64,000 nt of DNA, from NCBI GenBank assembly GCA_020284085.1, contig JACEVL010000340.1:492501-556500 (forward strand), read 5' to 3'. Shown here piece after piece: positions 23,731 to 33,700 of this stretch. Origin of the DNA: Aporrectodea caliginosa. Lineage: Eukaryota; Annelida; Clitellata; Crassiclitellata; Lumbricidae. The translations under genes and the position numbers were made by a program. Every line of letters begins with the position of its first letter. Position 1 is the stretch's first letter. A model generated the notes under the pieces. That model was given only the letters and a program-made list of their open reading frames with translations. It was not told the origin of the DNA and did not search any database.

Positions 23731-25696
23731 ATTAGGGTGGTCGCATCTCTAATGGAAAATTTTCAACTTCAGTTGTTTACTTTCGCCATTCCGTGCCGAT
23801 TGGTTTAAAAGTAATGTAGCCCAAAAATTAGCAGGATCGAACAATATCTAGGACTGCCAAAACGTCTGTGAAATTTTGATTTTGACAAATGATATTCGTC
23901 ATTTCAAGTATAAGTATTTGATTCGCATTTTTGGACCTATGTTTAGTTTTCAAGAGAAAGACTGGATGATATTACTTAAGCACAACTAAAAAATAGTTTC
24001 TACAATGTTTATGCTCTCGTTGATTATTTATTATTCATTTTTATTGGCATTTTAATGGTATTTGATCCGTGAGTTCCTGAGACCGATAACCACAAATCCA
24101 TCCAAGCAAGCATACACAAAGTTAGGTCTAACTTAAATCTTCAATGCACGACAGTAGGCCTACACACTAAGCACATAGTGTCACATAATAATATAATAAT
24201 ATAATATATAATACTATAGTATATTATACATTATACAATTATATATTATACAAGCACAAAGTTTCCATATAAAAAGTTTGTGTTCTGAACTACAATCTAC
24301 ATTTATTTCCAGTTGTGACTATGGACCTACTGCTCTTCCTTCCTCTTGCATAAGCTATTTAACATGTGCTTTATCTTCACCATTAGAACCTGCTGTATTC
24401 TTCATTGCAAAAATTGTAATCAACAGCGCTTTACATAATTTTGAGACCAGAGCAAGAGAGGCCCTTTTTAGAACACATTTCAAATTTTCAAAAATACATA
24501 ACATAATGCCACAATATTTCATAGGCATGTTGGAAACTCATAAAGCTAACAGAAATACCTTGAAAATTGACAATATGTGATCACATATATTGCAAAATAC
24601 GCCAAAACACAAAGTGAAAATGCCACTCTAAGATCTTACCCCTACCTCTTGGGCAAAAGTGGCATATAGCCTACTGCTGCTCATGCACAAGTGGTTGGAC
24701 AAGTTTGACATAAAAACAGCCTCTCTCAAGATTCATGTATTCTGTTGCGTTTTGTCAACAGTTTTTTGTTAAATAAACGAATGTGATGATGAAGGCAATG
24801 CTAATGGTAATTGAGCTATCTGAATTATTTGTTTCATATTTAACAACAGTATCGAGAAAATGAATTAAAACTGTCATTTATAATCTGACGTAAGAAAAAT
24901 TGATTGTTAACGACAGTAATTACAGTAAAAATTGCTTGTCGTCGGGCTCAATAGGGGTGCAGCTTTCATGGCACCAGTACGTTGCATGTTAAGCATTGAA
25001 TCCACGTTTCTTCGTGTTTGTCGCTGTAAACTGTAAAGCTCTCTGCATAAAGAACAGTGGAAGCTGGTGTCACTCTCCACTTTATGACACTCTGCTGTTG
25101 CTGGTTCTGTTTCTTCTGCTTGTGGTTCCTCTGCTTCTGTTTTTTCTGTTGCCAGTTCTACTTCTGATTTTTCTGCTTCTGGTTCTTCTGCTTCTAGTTC
25201 TTCTGCTGCTAGTTCTGCTTCTGTTTCTTATGCTACTGGCTAGTTTGGTTTTTTGCATCCAAAGCAACTCGTTCTCGGCACCAACAATTAAAGAAGCGTG
25301 CCGTCAAGCGATCAAGGCCCCATTGACATTGACTAAGTAGGCTATACCTTAGTAGCAATAATAATAACTGTAATAAATAATTTTAATCACTAATAAGTGT
25401 AATCACTAGTAATCAGGCATGCAATAATGTCATTGTGTTGTTATCTGGACCTACTACAAGTGGTTGAATTTGTTCATAGTTTAGGCCTAAGTATTCATTG
25501 TTGATTACAACTATTATGTTTACTGTTCGAGTGTTTGTATATCGATATATGGTAAAACTTTGATGGTGTTGTGGCAGTCCTAAATATTATTATTTTTTCA
25601 TACAACTTTGTGTGTGATGTTTATGGATGGAATGGAACCAAATGGAACCTTGGAGAACAGTAGATTCACACTTTTATTTTTAAGGACCACCCTAAT
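23731..25696. mobile_element. Unclassified TIR element, 2.0 kb, inserted in LINE RT
   Basis: The terminal ATTAGGGTGGTC at 23731 and GACCACCCTAAT at 25696 are perfect 12-bp inverted repeats. GAGG is duplicated on both sides (23727-23730 and 25697-25700). Removing the segment rejoins the LINE RT sequence ..APATL with HAFVTSR.. The interior contains a Leu-rich minisatellite at 25090-25240 and an ORF at 24278-24580 without a recognised domain. The superfamily is unresolved. Confidence 0.8.
25090..25242 (+). repeat. Minisatellite of CTGCTTCTGGTT-type units
   Basis: Imperfect units of about 9-18 bp (TTCTGCTTCTGGTTCTTCTG and variants) encode the poly-Leu stretch of the ORF at 24996-25340. That ORF is a repeat artefact. 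Confidence 0.8.
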
Positions 25697-25855
25697 GAGG
25701 GTGGCTGGAGCGTCGTCAGATAGGGAGAGGGAAATAACCCGTAACTGGCGAAGCTGATAGCAGCAGCTACGGGTTAGCTGATTTATGTGCAACGAAAAAC
25801 TAAGCTCTTGGTTCAGAATGATCCCAAAGTCCCGGACCGAATCCAAGAAAGTGAT

Positions 25856-26050
25856 CTACGGGGAGCCTCAACGACCAAACAACGGTCAACGTCCGCCAGC
25901 CGTCGACGGTCTACCACCACACAGACAGATAAATTACCTAGGAACTCCTCACCTGCATTTTATACCTCTCTGAAAACTATTCTTTTCAGTCGTGGTTGGG
26001 CCGGGAGCGCCTCTGAGTAGATATCTTGAGGGGGCCATATATCAAGTTTC

Positions 26051-26106
<56 letters not shown>

Positions 26107-26110
26107 GTTT
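25856..26110 (+). mobile_element. LINE 3' end with (ATTG)n tail
   Basis: The reading frame at about 25900-26020 ends FYTSLKTILFSRGWAGSASE, the common C-terminus of LINE RT proteins here. It is followed by GGGAGCGCCTCTGAGTAG and a GATT/ATTG run to 26106. It lies head to head with the minus-strand LINE that ends near 25855. Confidence 0.85.
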
Positions 26111-26190
26111 GTTAATTCGTTCATACATTTATTTGTGTGTGCAGACTTTTATTTCCTTTTTGGATTATGACTGCTGTAGATTTCTCTTAG

Positions 26191-26410
26191 TAATTTTCGT
26201 TTTTATCCGGAATTCGAGGACCTGGTCACCTGGATGTCCATCCGCGTTCGTCCCTCCCATCAGGGCCGTGGATTTGGATCCTCGGAGTCCTCTCCCCATA
26301 TCCATCAGCTACTGGAGCAACATCCTAACATCAAAAGATACATTTTGGACACCATGTACAAGCCGGACATAAAAGCCAAGATCCACAGACGGAAATTGAT
26401 CTACCACTGG
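26191..26410 (+). CDS. Penultimate coding exon of an unrecognised gene
   Basis: The exon is bounded by an acceptor (TTTCTCTTAG at 26181-26190) and a donor (TGG|GTATGT after 26410). The reading frame, beginning with the last base of a split codon, gives FRFYPEFEDLVTWMSIRVRP, then a Gly/Ser/His-rich stretch, then HIHQLLEQHPNIKRYILDTM and KPDIKAKIHRRKLIYHW. It joins in phase 0 to the exon at 27135. I do not recognise the family. Earlier exons and the start codon were not identified. Confidence 0.65.
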
Positions 26411-26665
26411 GTATGTTTGTCGTAATCATCGCCACCAACAACAACACATTCATCATCGTCGTAATCATCAGTTTCGCAATCATGATAATCATTCATCATC
26501 ATCGTCGTCAGTGTTGTGGTCTCCCTCTGACAGCTGTGGCTTATTAAAACCCTAGGCCTACTATATTAGTGGGATACATGACATGAGATTATTTGATGCT
26601 AATGCACGATAGGAGAAAACTTAAATTATCTTTCTAATTAATCTACATTACACATTTAAACCATC

Positions 26666-26849
26666 CAGTGGCGTAGCCAGGAATTTATGATGGGGGGGGG
26701 TTTTGGGATTTAAAATACCGGTAATTTGTGTTTTCAACCGAAAAATTGCGAATATTGTTAAAACTTCATCGTGCTGGGTGCAACAAAATTTTTTCCCCTA
26801 AGCCAATGGGGGGGTTTTAACCCCAAAACCCCCCCTGCCTACGCCACTG
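26666..26849. mobile_element. hAT-type MITE, 184 bp, 8-bp TSD
   Basis: The ends CAGTGGCGTAGCCAGG and CTGCCTACGCCACTG are inverted. AAACCATC is duplicated at 26658-26665 and 26850-26857. G runs and C runs flank an AT-rich middle. It lies within the intron between the coding exons at 26191-26410 and 27135-27824. Confidence 0.93.
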
Positions 26850-27134
26850 AAACCATCACAAGTTCCCAGATCAACTAGATATGAAACTTCAAATAAGTAG
26901 ATGAGACACAATAGGGCCTACCGTGAACCCCAGGGGGGCCTGGGCGAAGTGACGCTTTAGTGAATCGTCATCATGGTATTAGGCCTATGTTATACATGCG
27001 TAGGGGCATATCCACTTAAGTCACCGGAACCTAAGCCTTCGTGAAGGACCATGTCCCTTACCCATATCGACTTCCTGCTATCTTACCTTAACTGATATCG
27101 CATCCTTTCTTATTAACGTGTTACTTGTTTTCAG

Positions 27135-27824
27135 AATTACTTACCTTACAAGCTATCTGATCGACAATGCCTGTCTCGTTCCACACACATTCGCCAGATG
27201 GCCTTAGGCCCTCTTCGACCGTTCAGCTTATCATACACGAAGGCCATACAATGGCTGGAACACTCCGACCAGTTAGTCAGATTCGTATCCAAGTATGCGA
27301 CGGACTTTATCCCGGTGGGTACTGCTTGGATGCCGATCCCTGCCAGCAAATCAGGTCTGCGTGAACTCTTCTTATCCGCTAACGTGATGGTATCATTCAG
27401 TTCGGCTGTAACGTCAGCTTCTGACAACAGTTGCTCTGCCGATCATATTTCGGGCAAAGGACACTCTCGAATCGAGGACAGTGGATCTTGGAGGATAGGA
27501 GACAAAGAAGAACCAGACGAGATCGTTGGACTCAGCTACTCCACTGCGTTACAGTGCAAGTACGGAGTAACAATCGACTTCTACTTTTACGGTGACTGTG
27601 AGAACGTATTGTTAAGCCACGCCTACAACCACCTGCTTCATTACGTCAGCGTGACGTTAGACGATGTCAGATTAGGTGTCAGTCTGAATTTTCCACTAGC
27701 AATCAACCTGGAGAATGTGGAGGAACGGCTGAAGGAAGTCATGGGAGATAAGGTCACCAGCGATTACTATAGCGCCACACAGGCAGTCCAGTACATAGCT
27801 CAGCTTCCAACAGCAAAACTCTAA
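27135..27824 (+). CDS. Last coding exon of an unrecognised gene
   Basis: The acceptor TTACTTGTTTTCAG ends at 27134, and the stop TAA is at 27822-27824. The exon adds 229 residues. Visible segments are NYLPYKLSDRQCLSRSTHIR, SKYATDFIPVGTAWMPIPAS, a Ser/Asp/Glu-rich low-complexity insert (about 27410-27520), KYGVTIDFYFYGDCENVLLS and HAYNHLLHYVSVTLDDVRLG. Codon usage and the long open frame support real coding. There is no signal peptide or clear membrane segment in this part, and the fold is unknown. The 3' flank holds a hAT MITE from 27940. I cannot name a function. Confidence 0.75.
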   Translation, partial: NYLPYKLSDRQCLSRSTHIRQMALGPLRPFSLSYTKAIQWLEHSDQLVRFVSKYATDFIPVGTAWMPIPASKSGLRELFLSANVMVSFSSAVTSASDNSCSADHISGKGHSRIEDSGSWRIGDKEEPDEIVGLSYSTALQCKYGVTIDFYFYGDCENVLLSHAYNHLLHYVSVTLDDVRLGVSLNFPLAINLENVEERLKEVMGDKVTSDYYSATQAVQYIAQLPTAKL

Positions 27825-27939
27825 TCCAGGACAGCAAATAAGGGTACCAGAAAAACAGGTTCAAAACCTGTGTTACATAATTTTATACTTTAGATATATA
27901 ATTTATCGTTCCTCAACATCATCGCGTCCATCTGTCCAC

Positions 27940-28072
27940 CAGAGGCGAAAATCTATACATAACTTGGGGGGACAGGGTATCTACGAGGGCCGGATTTGGG
28001 GGGCAGAAGGGCTTAAGTCAAAACTTTGGGGGACAGTCCCCTCTGTCCCCCCCCCCATGATTTACGCCACTG
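27940..28072. mobile_element. hAT-type MITE, 133 bp, 8-bp TSD
   Basis: It starts CAGAGGCGAAAATC and ends GATTTACGCCACTG. CTGTCCAC is duplicated at 27932-27939 and 28073-28080. GGGGGG and CCCCCC tracts are as in the sister copies. It lies 116 bp after the stop codon at 27824, so it may fall in that gene's 3' untranslated region. Confidence 0.9.
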
Positions 28073-28568
28073 CTGTCCACCCATCCAACAATTAATCCTC
28101 GACCCATCACAATCCATCCATTTGCAAACAGGACCTGCAATTGAGATCCTGAAAAAGTCAATGTCGTGAAGGAATGTCGTGAACAATTCTTCCTCCAACG
28201 GACAAATTCAGCCGCACTTAATATAAACTTAGCAATTGGCCAAACATATGTCAGTTCAATTCTATAAGTTTACAAATGAATTGGTTATCTATATATTCAC
28301 AATCGGCTGACATCACATTATGTCAGCTGAACATTATTTGGCTAAATGAACAATTAACAGCTGTTTGGTAAATTGTGGACTAACGACTTGAAGCAGCTAT
28401 TAACATGAGTTTGTATGAATTAAATAGTCTGCTAGCCAGTTACTGTAGATGGCTTTGAGAGCGACCATATAAGTGGGAAAAGGGACTATTTACTGTAGCT
28501 GAAACGGCTTCATCTCATCACGATCAAGCTTGGCTAATAATGGTAATATGAAGGGAAAATTATTGTTA

Positions 28569-29261
28569 CAGGGTGGCCACAGAAATATATCTCAAAATTC
28601 CCTGAGTTTTCCAGGTTTTCCAGAGTCTTACATTTTTTTAAATTTTCCAGAGCACATTTTAACCACATTCCTATTACAAATCGGCCTAAATATTAAAAGT
28701 TAAAAAAATTTGAGCGGCCTCCTCTCTTATTTAAAGCCGCACCTTTTCTTGCCTCTTTTCTTTTTTTGTATTGTTTTCCTCATAATAGTTCAGATCAATT
28801 AAATAATAACGTTCTGGGACTTGTTTTAACGAACGATGCTGCTACCAGTCGACGGTTTTGGCATGACCTTCAGCAATGCTGACCTTACACTAACTTCTCT
28901 TCTAAAAGTGTTCTATTATGACTGCAGCTCAGACCGTATATTATAACATTTGTACTTAACTTTGACTGCATATTATGTACTTTTATGTTCAACACTTGTA
29001 TTTTATTTTAACTGATTTTATTTTAACTGGATCAATAAACGAAACGAAACTAAATGCTATATACACTCACATTCTGCTACTATACAATCACAGGCCTCTT
29101 AGGCCTAATCTTTTGCATAAAGAAATCATGCCAAAACATGTGTTAAATAGAAGTGAACAAATTCCCTGAGTGCTGGAGGAATTCCCTGAGTTTTCCCTGA
29201 GTTTTCCAGAGTTAAGAAATTCCCTGAGTTTTCCCTGTTTTCCAGAGTTGTGGCCACCCTG
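28569..29261. mobile_element. TIR element with CAGGGTGGCCACA ends
   Basis: The left end CAGGGTGGCCACAGAA and right end GTTGTGGCCACCCTG are inverted. Both ends carry repeated TTCCCTGAGTTTTCC and TTTTCCAGAG motifs in opposite orientation. A 5-bp duplication, TGTTA, flanks it (28564-28568 and 29262-29266). The hAT-like CAG..CTG ends suggest hAT, but the TSD appears shorter than 8 bp. The interior is AT-rich and non-coding. Confidence 0.8.
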
Positions 29262-29299
29262 TGTTATAAGCAACACTATTATTAACATTATTATAGGCT

Positions 29300-29420
29300 A
29301 TGCACGAGTCTGGTGTTTAGCATGCTTGACTATCAACTAGCTGTTCAGTTCAAATCCCGCGACGCAGATGTTTTGATATTCCTGTTTCACTTGCGCCTCC
29401 TAGCGAATGCAGCCAAAACA
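29300..29420 (+). mobile_element. Diverged tRNA-derived SINE head
   Basis: TCTGGTGTTTAGCATGCTTG and CAGTTCAAATCCCGC keep the A- and B-box layout of the SINE at 8245. A tail-like fragment CCAACTCAGCTATGACGAGT lies at about 29898. Confidence 0.5.
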
Positions 29421-30020
29421 AGTGCACTTACCATATTGGGAATATCTGATGGCATCGGAGAGAACTGGCCACCCACCCTAGGCTAAGAAAATTTGAGTAA
29501 AAAATTGTTCATACTCATGTCTACCACTTTTGGGATTAGCTTACAGAACTGCCTGTCAAACATTACTTTACCATCAGGTAGCCTACACATAACCTCTTAG
29601 CATTCCCAAATTAGGGACATTATTCTGGAATAGTCAGCATACACAACTATGCATCATCATCATCATAAATCATGACACCGTAACTGTTGTTATGAAATTT
29701 TAAATTCCATGAGAGACCCTCATCGGGTAACATCAGAAAACATAGACTACAAAACAGTTGCAGAAATAGTGTTTAGTAAAGTCAGGTCCATCCAATACAT
29801 GCACTCATTGCACTAAGACCAGAAAATGTCTGGCAGTAGGATGCTGAAGACTCATATATTTGTGTCATCTTATTAGAAGCTGCTTAAGCGCTTTAGTCAC
29901 CAACTCAGCTATGACGAGTACGCTGACCGTACACCGTCAGTGGGAAAACCAGCCACAATCAGCAATACATAGGCAATCTAGACCCAAGTCAGTGCTGTTG
30001 GTTTCGAAACTACATATAAA

Positions 30021-30195
30021 CATGGGCATATTTATGGGGTGGTTTTCCAGGTTCAAACAACCAAATAAGTTTCTAAATAATTTTTATATGCTTTTATATG
30101 TCAAATACCAAAAAACTTTCATTTTTGCGACCATCTCCAATGGAACCCCCCCCAATCTGAAAACCCTCCAAAATTTTTTCCTGGCTACGTCCCTG
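30021..30195. mobile_element. Diverged hAT-type MITE, 175 bp, 8-bp TSD
   Basis: CATATAAA is duplicated at 30013-30020 and 30196-30203. The right end GGCTACGTCCCTG is clear. The left end CATGGGCATATTTATGG has diverged from CAGTGGCGTA-type ends. CCCCCCCC lies inside. Confidence 0.75.
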
Positions 30196-30499
30196 CATAT
30201 AAATACAAGCAAATAAGTAAGAATATCCTTTAATAGACCAATTGCAACTGCATTTAGGTGTATAAACAATATAGTCTTACAAAACAGTTAGTAGAAATCT
30301 ACAATTGTACCCACTAACTGTACGTATTTTCATAATGCATTTACTCTGGTAACAATTTGTATGTACAATGTGATATTCAGATACAAATTGGTACCAGAAT
30401 ATATAATTATACATGAATGAATACAGTACATATGGGTACAAATGTGTGCATGTGTGTGTGTACATGGATACGGTACTCATGTATACAAATTTGTGTACA

Positions 30500-31210
30500 G
30501 CTGAATATAAAATGTATCTAATATGATATACATATATATATATATACATATATATATTCATATTAGATACATTTTATACACATATATACGAATAATATAT
30601 TGATAAATATTTTTTATATTATGCTAACACTTATTAAGTGTACTTGTATACACATTTGTAATAATACATATGCATATAAATTATATTCAGGTATAACAAG
30701 CAAAAGTAAGTCTATATGGGTATATCTAGTTACACCCACTACCAGCATGTATTCAGTTGATACATATATCTATATGTACAAATCTGTGACAAAATATACT
30801 TGTGTATATATATAATATATATATATATCATCTGTGACAAAATATACCTGTATATATACACAGGTATATTTTGTCACAGATGATATACATATAATATATA
30901 TATGTATAATTGTATAATTATATATGTATATATATACAGTTATACACACATATACACACAGGTATATTTTGCCACAGATTTGCACATATAGATTGGTATA
31001 TGTATCATCTGAATACATACTGGTATTTGGTACAAATGATATACATGTACATGACATACAGACTTACACATACTTGTGTATATATATATATACTGTATAA
31101 ATATAGGCATATGTATTATTACAAATGTGTATAAGAGTACACTTAATACAATAATACATGTTAACATAATATAAAAAATATTTATCAATATATTCATAAA
31201 TAATTATATA
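30500..31210. repeat. Large AT-rich inverted repeat
   Basis: The arms at about 30593-30800 and 30955-31205 are near-perfect reverse complements. For example, TTGATAAATATTTTTTATAT at 30600 pairs with sequence at 31175-31195, and CACATTTGTAATAATACATA at 30650 pairs near 31110-31130. Inside is a perfect 23-bp hairpin, 30828-30850 against 30861-30883. A separate inverted pair lies at about 30507-30527 and 30558-30578. Short Cys/Tyr/Ile-rich ORFs here are artefacts. Confidence 0.8.
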
Positions 31211-33002
31211 AGTGTGTCCTGATACATACATATACATGCTGTCCATGAATATATTTTATTATACACATAAATGAGCACCAAACGTGAACATATTAAACAC
31301 ACATATACCTGTATCTTTCAAATATCTGTGTTACATATATATAAACAACTCAATCATAGCATATTCTGCTTAAACTGATGTTAGAGCAACTGACACACAT
31401 AAAATGATACTGCCATTTCACACCATATTTAAGATTTCCTAAAATGGGTCTTCCAGCATACCATTGTGCACCATAGAGACACTTTGAAAGGTGATAGAAG
31501 TTGTAAATTCCATTCTTAAATATCTGTATCCATGACGACCCTGCTCTGCCTTCTACGCAATAAATTAATGATGCTAGTAACAAATGCATAGCGTAAATGG
31601 TTATGTACAGAATGATAGTTTATATACATAGCCTACCCGTGAAAAAAATGTAGATATATTAGGTACTATGTATACACATTTTGTACACAAATCTGTGTAG
31701 TCTATACATTAAATGACAATTTAATGCAGCTTTCACTAGATATGCATGCACATAATCAGTGAGGATCAAATTCCTGAACCTGCCTCAAGGCATACATACA
31801 TACATATCTACTAAAAGCCTTATAAAACTTGTTTTTAAGTTATACAAAGACTTGCATACATATGCGTCATTAAATTTGAACACACCAAATAAATATGTTC
31901 AATGATGACATATATACATAATATATGCGCATACATACAAAATTCATGATATCCGTGCTCTTTAAATCCATGCTTTAACAAAGGATCAACACTATGGTCA
32001 CAAATTATATAGTGTATCTTCAGGCAGACTTGTTTGGATCAACACCATTACAGTGACAATGTCTGACTACCAGAGTATATTTTAAGGGTTGGCCACAGTC
32101 ATTTTCAATGTGTAGATGAGTTTTTCAAGCACAAGTTCATTAACCTGACACTAAATTCAGGTGTTTAAAGTTCCTACACACATTTCGAAAATTAAAAAAC
32201 TGCTACAACTACAAAGCAGGAAATGCTTAGACTTATCACAGAATTGAAACAATGACAATCATGATAGTCTTAAAAGTATTGTCCAGCAATTGCAGATACA
32301 AGTAACGACCTAAACCACATTATTTCCTCTGGTAAACGAGCACAGTCCCATCAATGACGCACAGTCAGACTCTCTTTGTTGACATCAGTGGCAGATTTAT
32401 AAATTCTTGAACTGCAGAGGAGAATTCTGTGATACAGGAGCCATTGACAATGCGATTGAGCATGAGTCAATGACAAACATTTAACTTAAAATATATCTGG
32501 TAATAAACAAAGTAGTACAACAGTTCGTTACTTGACACATATATATAAACACGGATGTGGCAGGAAAGGTGTGAAAAAGTGGCCATGGTAAGATTGGCCT
32601 CAGCTCAATACACCAATGGTAAGCCATGCACAATGCAAACAGCTGCGCTTTACTACCCGCCAGTAAGAGCATTTTGCACCAGCAATTACCTCAACACTTT
32701 AACGACGAAGTGCATCGATTTTCCAGTCGTTTTTAGTAAAAGCTCATTGTTAAAGGGTTAAGACTAAAAGAACCCTGATATGGCTCAAAAAGACACAGTT
32801 CCAAGTAGCCATATAATTATGTGTTAAAAGATATGTATGTTATAGCCAACGTGCCTGAGCTATATGGTGCAATCATATAACTCTGGCAAGGCGAGAGCGC
32901 AATGCTATTCTGTTCATCATGAAAGAAGACTATGTAAATTTATATACACACGTACTCTGTAGCGTCAGTTGACAATTTTGTGGATCAGTGTCTGTTCTGC
33001 GG
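31211..33002. other. Unannotated stretch between the inverted repeat and the UBAN gene
   Basis: AT-rich sequence with scattered TATACA-type simple repeats. The short ORFs at 31350-31589 and 32481-32761 have no recognised domain. Part of the right end may be 3' untranslated sequence of the minus-strand gene, but no clear polyadenylation signal was settled. Confidence 0.4.
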
Positions 33003-33054
33003 TTTCTTGGCAGCTAATCTAAAGGTTGCTAGATTTAGATTAGCAGCCAAGAAA
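33003..33054. repeat. Short stem-loop
   Basis: A 21-nt arm at 33003-33023 pairs with 33034-33054 with a single mismatch and a 10-nt loop. It lies about 275 bp beyond the stop codon of the minus-strand UBAN gene and could be transcribed in its 3' region. Confidence 0.7.
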
Positions 33055-33328
33055 TCTCTTCTGAATAAACTGTAGATTCGCCAGCACGTGCCTGATGTTC
33101 TGAATCATCTCGAGATGCCTAGCATGGAACAAATCGCTTTCGTATTCCTTTGGCCGACAGTGCCAATCCTTCATCATGATCATGTGAGAGATCCTTCACC
33201 TGTTGTTTCCACCTTCGTTTTAACTCGGCAAGCTCCACAAGCTGCTTCAAGGGCAAATTTTACCTTCATGATTCTCCACCTCCTCGCTATCTTCATCTCC
33301 CTGCCTCCATTGCTGGGCATAAAGAGCT

Positions 33329-33700
33329 TTAGTCATCCGTGCACCGTGCGCAGTGATCCTTCCACTTCTGTTCGTCTCTGGCTTCAAACTCACGTTCACA
33401 CCTTGGGCAGACCAGTGGACCACTCTGTTCCTGTTCAAAGTCTTCGCTAGGTAGACTCTCCAGGCGAAAGTTGGGAGGCATTGATGATGATGCTGATTCA
33501 CCACCGTTGTCAACCTGCAGGTCTTCAGGGTACATGCGATTAGGATTTCTGCTGTGCCAGTTTTCTTCTGACGCACAACTCGACACAGACCTGCTTTGCG
33601 TGATGAAGCTTCGAAATCTCTTTTCCAGTTCATCCTTTGCGGCTTCCGCTCTTCCTCTCTTCCCTTTCTCCTCTTCAAAAAGACTGCGGCATTTCTGTGC
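33329..33700 (-). CDS. UBAN adaptor gene, last coding exon (zinc finger)
   Basis: 123 codons plus stop, starting AQKCRSLFEEEKGKRGRAEA. The coiled coil ends near RFRSFITQ. A Ser/Asn/Pro linker follows, then the C-terminal C2HC finger and TDD-stop. The acceptor is GGTTTTCTTAG. Many plus- and minus-strand ORFs over this exon are frame shadows. Confidence 0.9.
   Translation of the reverse strand, partial: AQKCRSLFEEEKGKRGRAEAAKDELEKRFRSFITQSRSVSSCASEENWHSRNPNRMYPEDLQVDNGGESASSSMPPNFRLESLPSEDFEQEQSGPLVCPRCEREFEARDEQKWKDHCARCTDD

Larger units (their letters stand above)
20955..25855 (-). mobile_element. CR1/L2-like LINE, minus orientation, split by two DNA transposons
   Basis: Three blocks make one 5'-truncated LINE: 25697-25855, 23449-23730 and about 20955-21211. 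The minus-strand translation of the first block gives VRDFGIILNQELSFSLHINQ, then LTRSCCYQLRQLRVIS and LSDDAPATL. The second continues HAFVTSRLYHCYSILVGSQP, then ARLDRVLRSAARF. The third ends in the GGGAGCGTCTCTGAG and GGGGCGC tail. This is the usual order of the RT thumb region of these LINEs. The interruptions are the elements at 23731-25696 and 21212-23448. Stops and frameshifts make the copy inactive. Confidence 0.85.

Noticed and set aside
24996..25340. Leu-rich ORF resembling a membrane protein
   Set aside because: The hydrophobic run is a CTGCTTCTGGTT minisatellite, and it lies inside a transposon.
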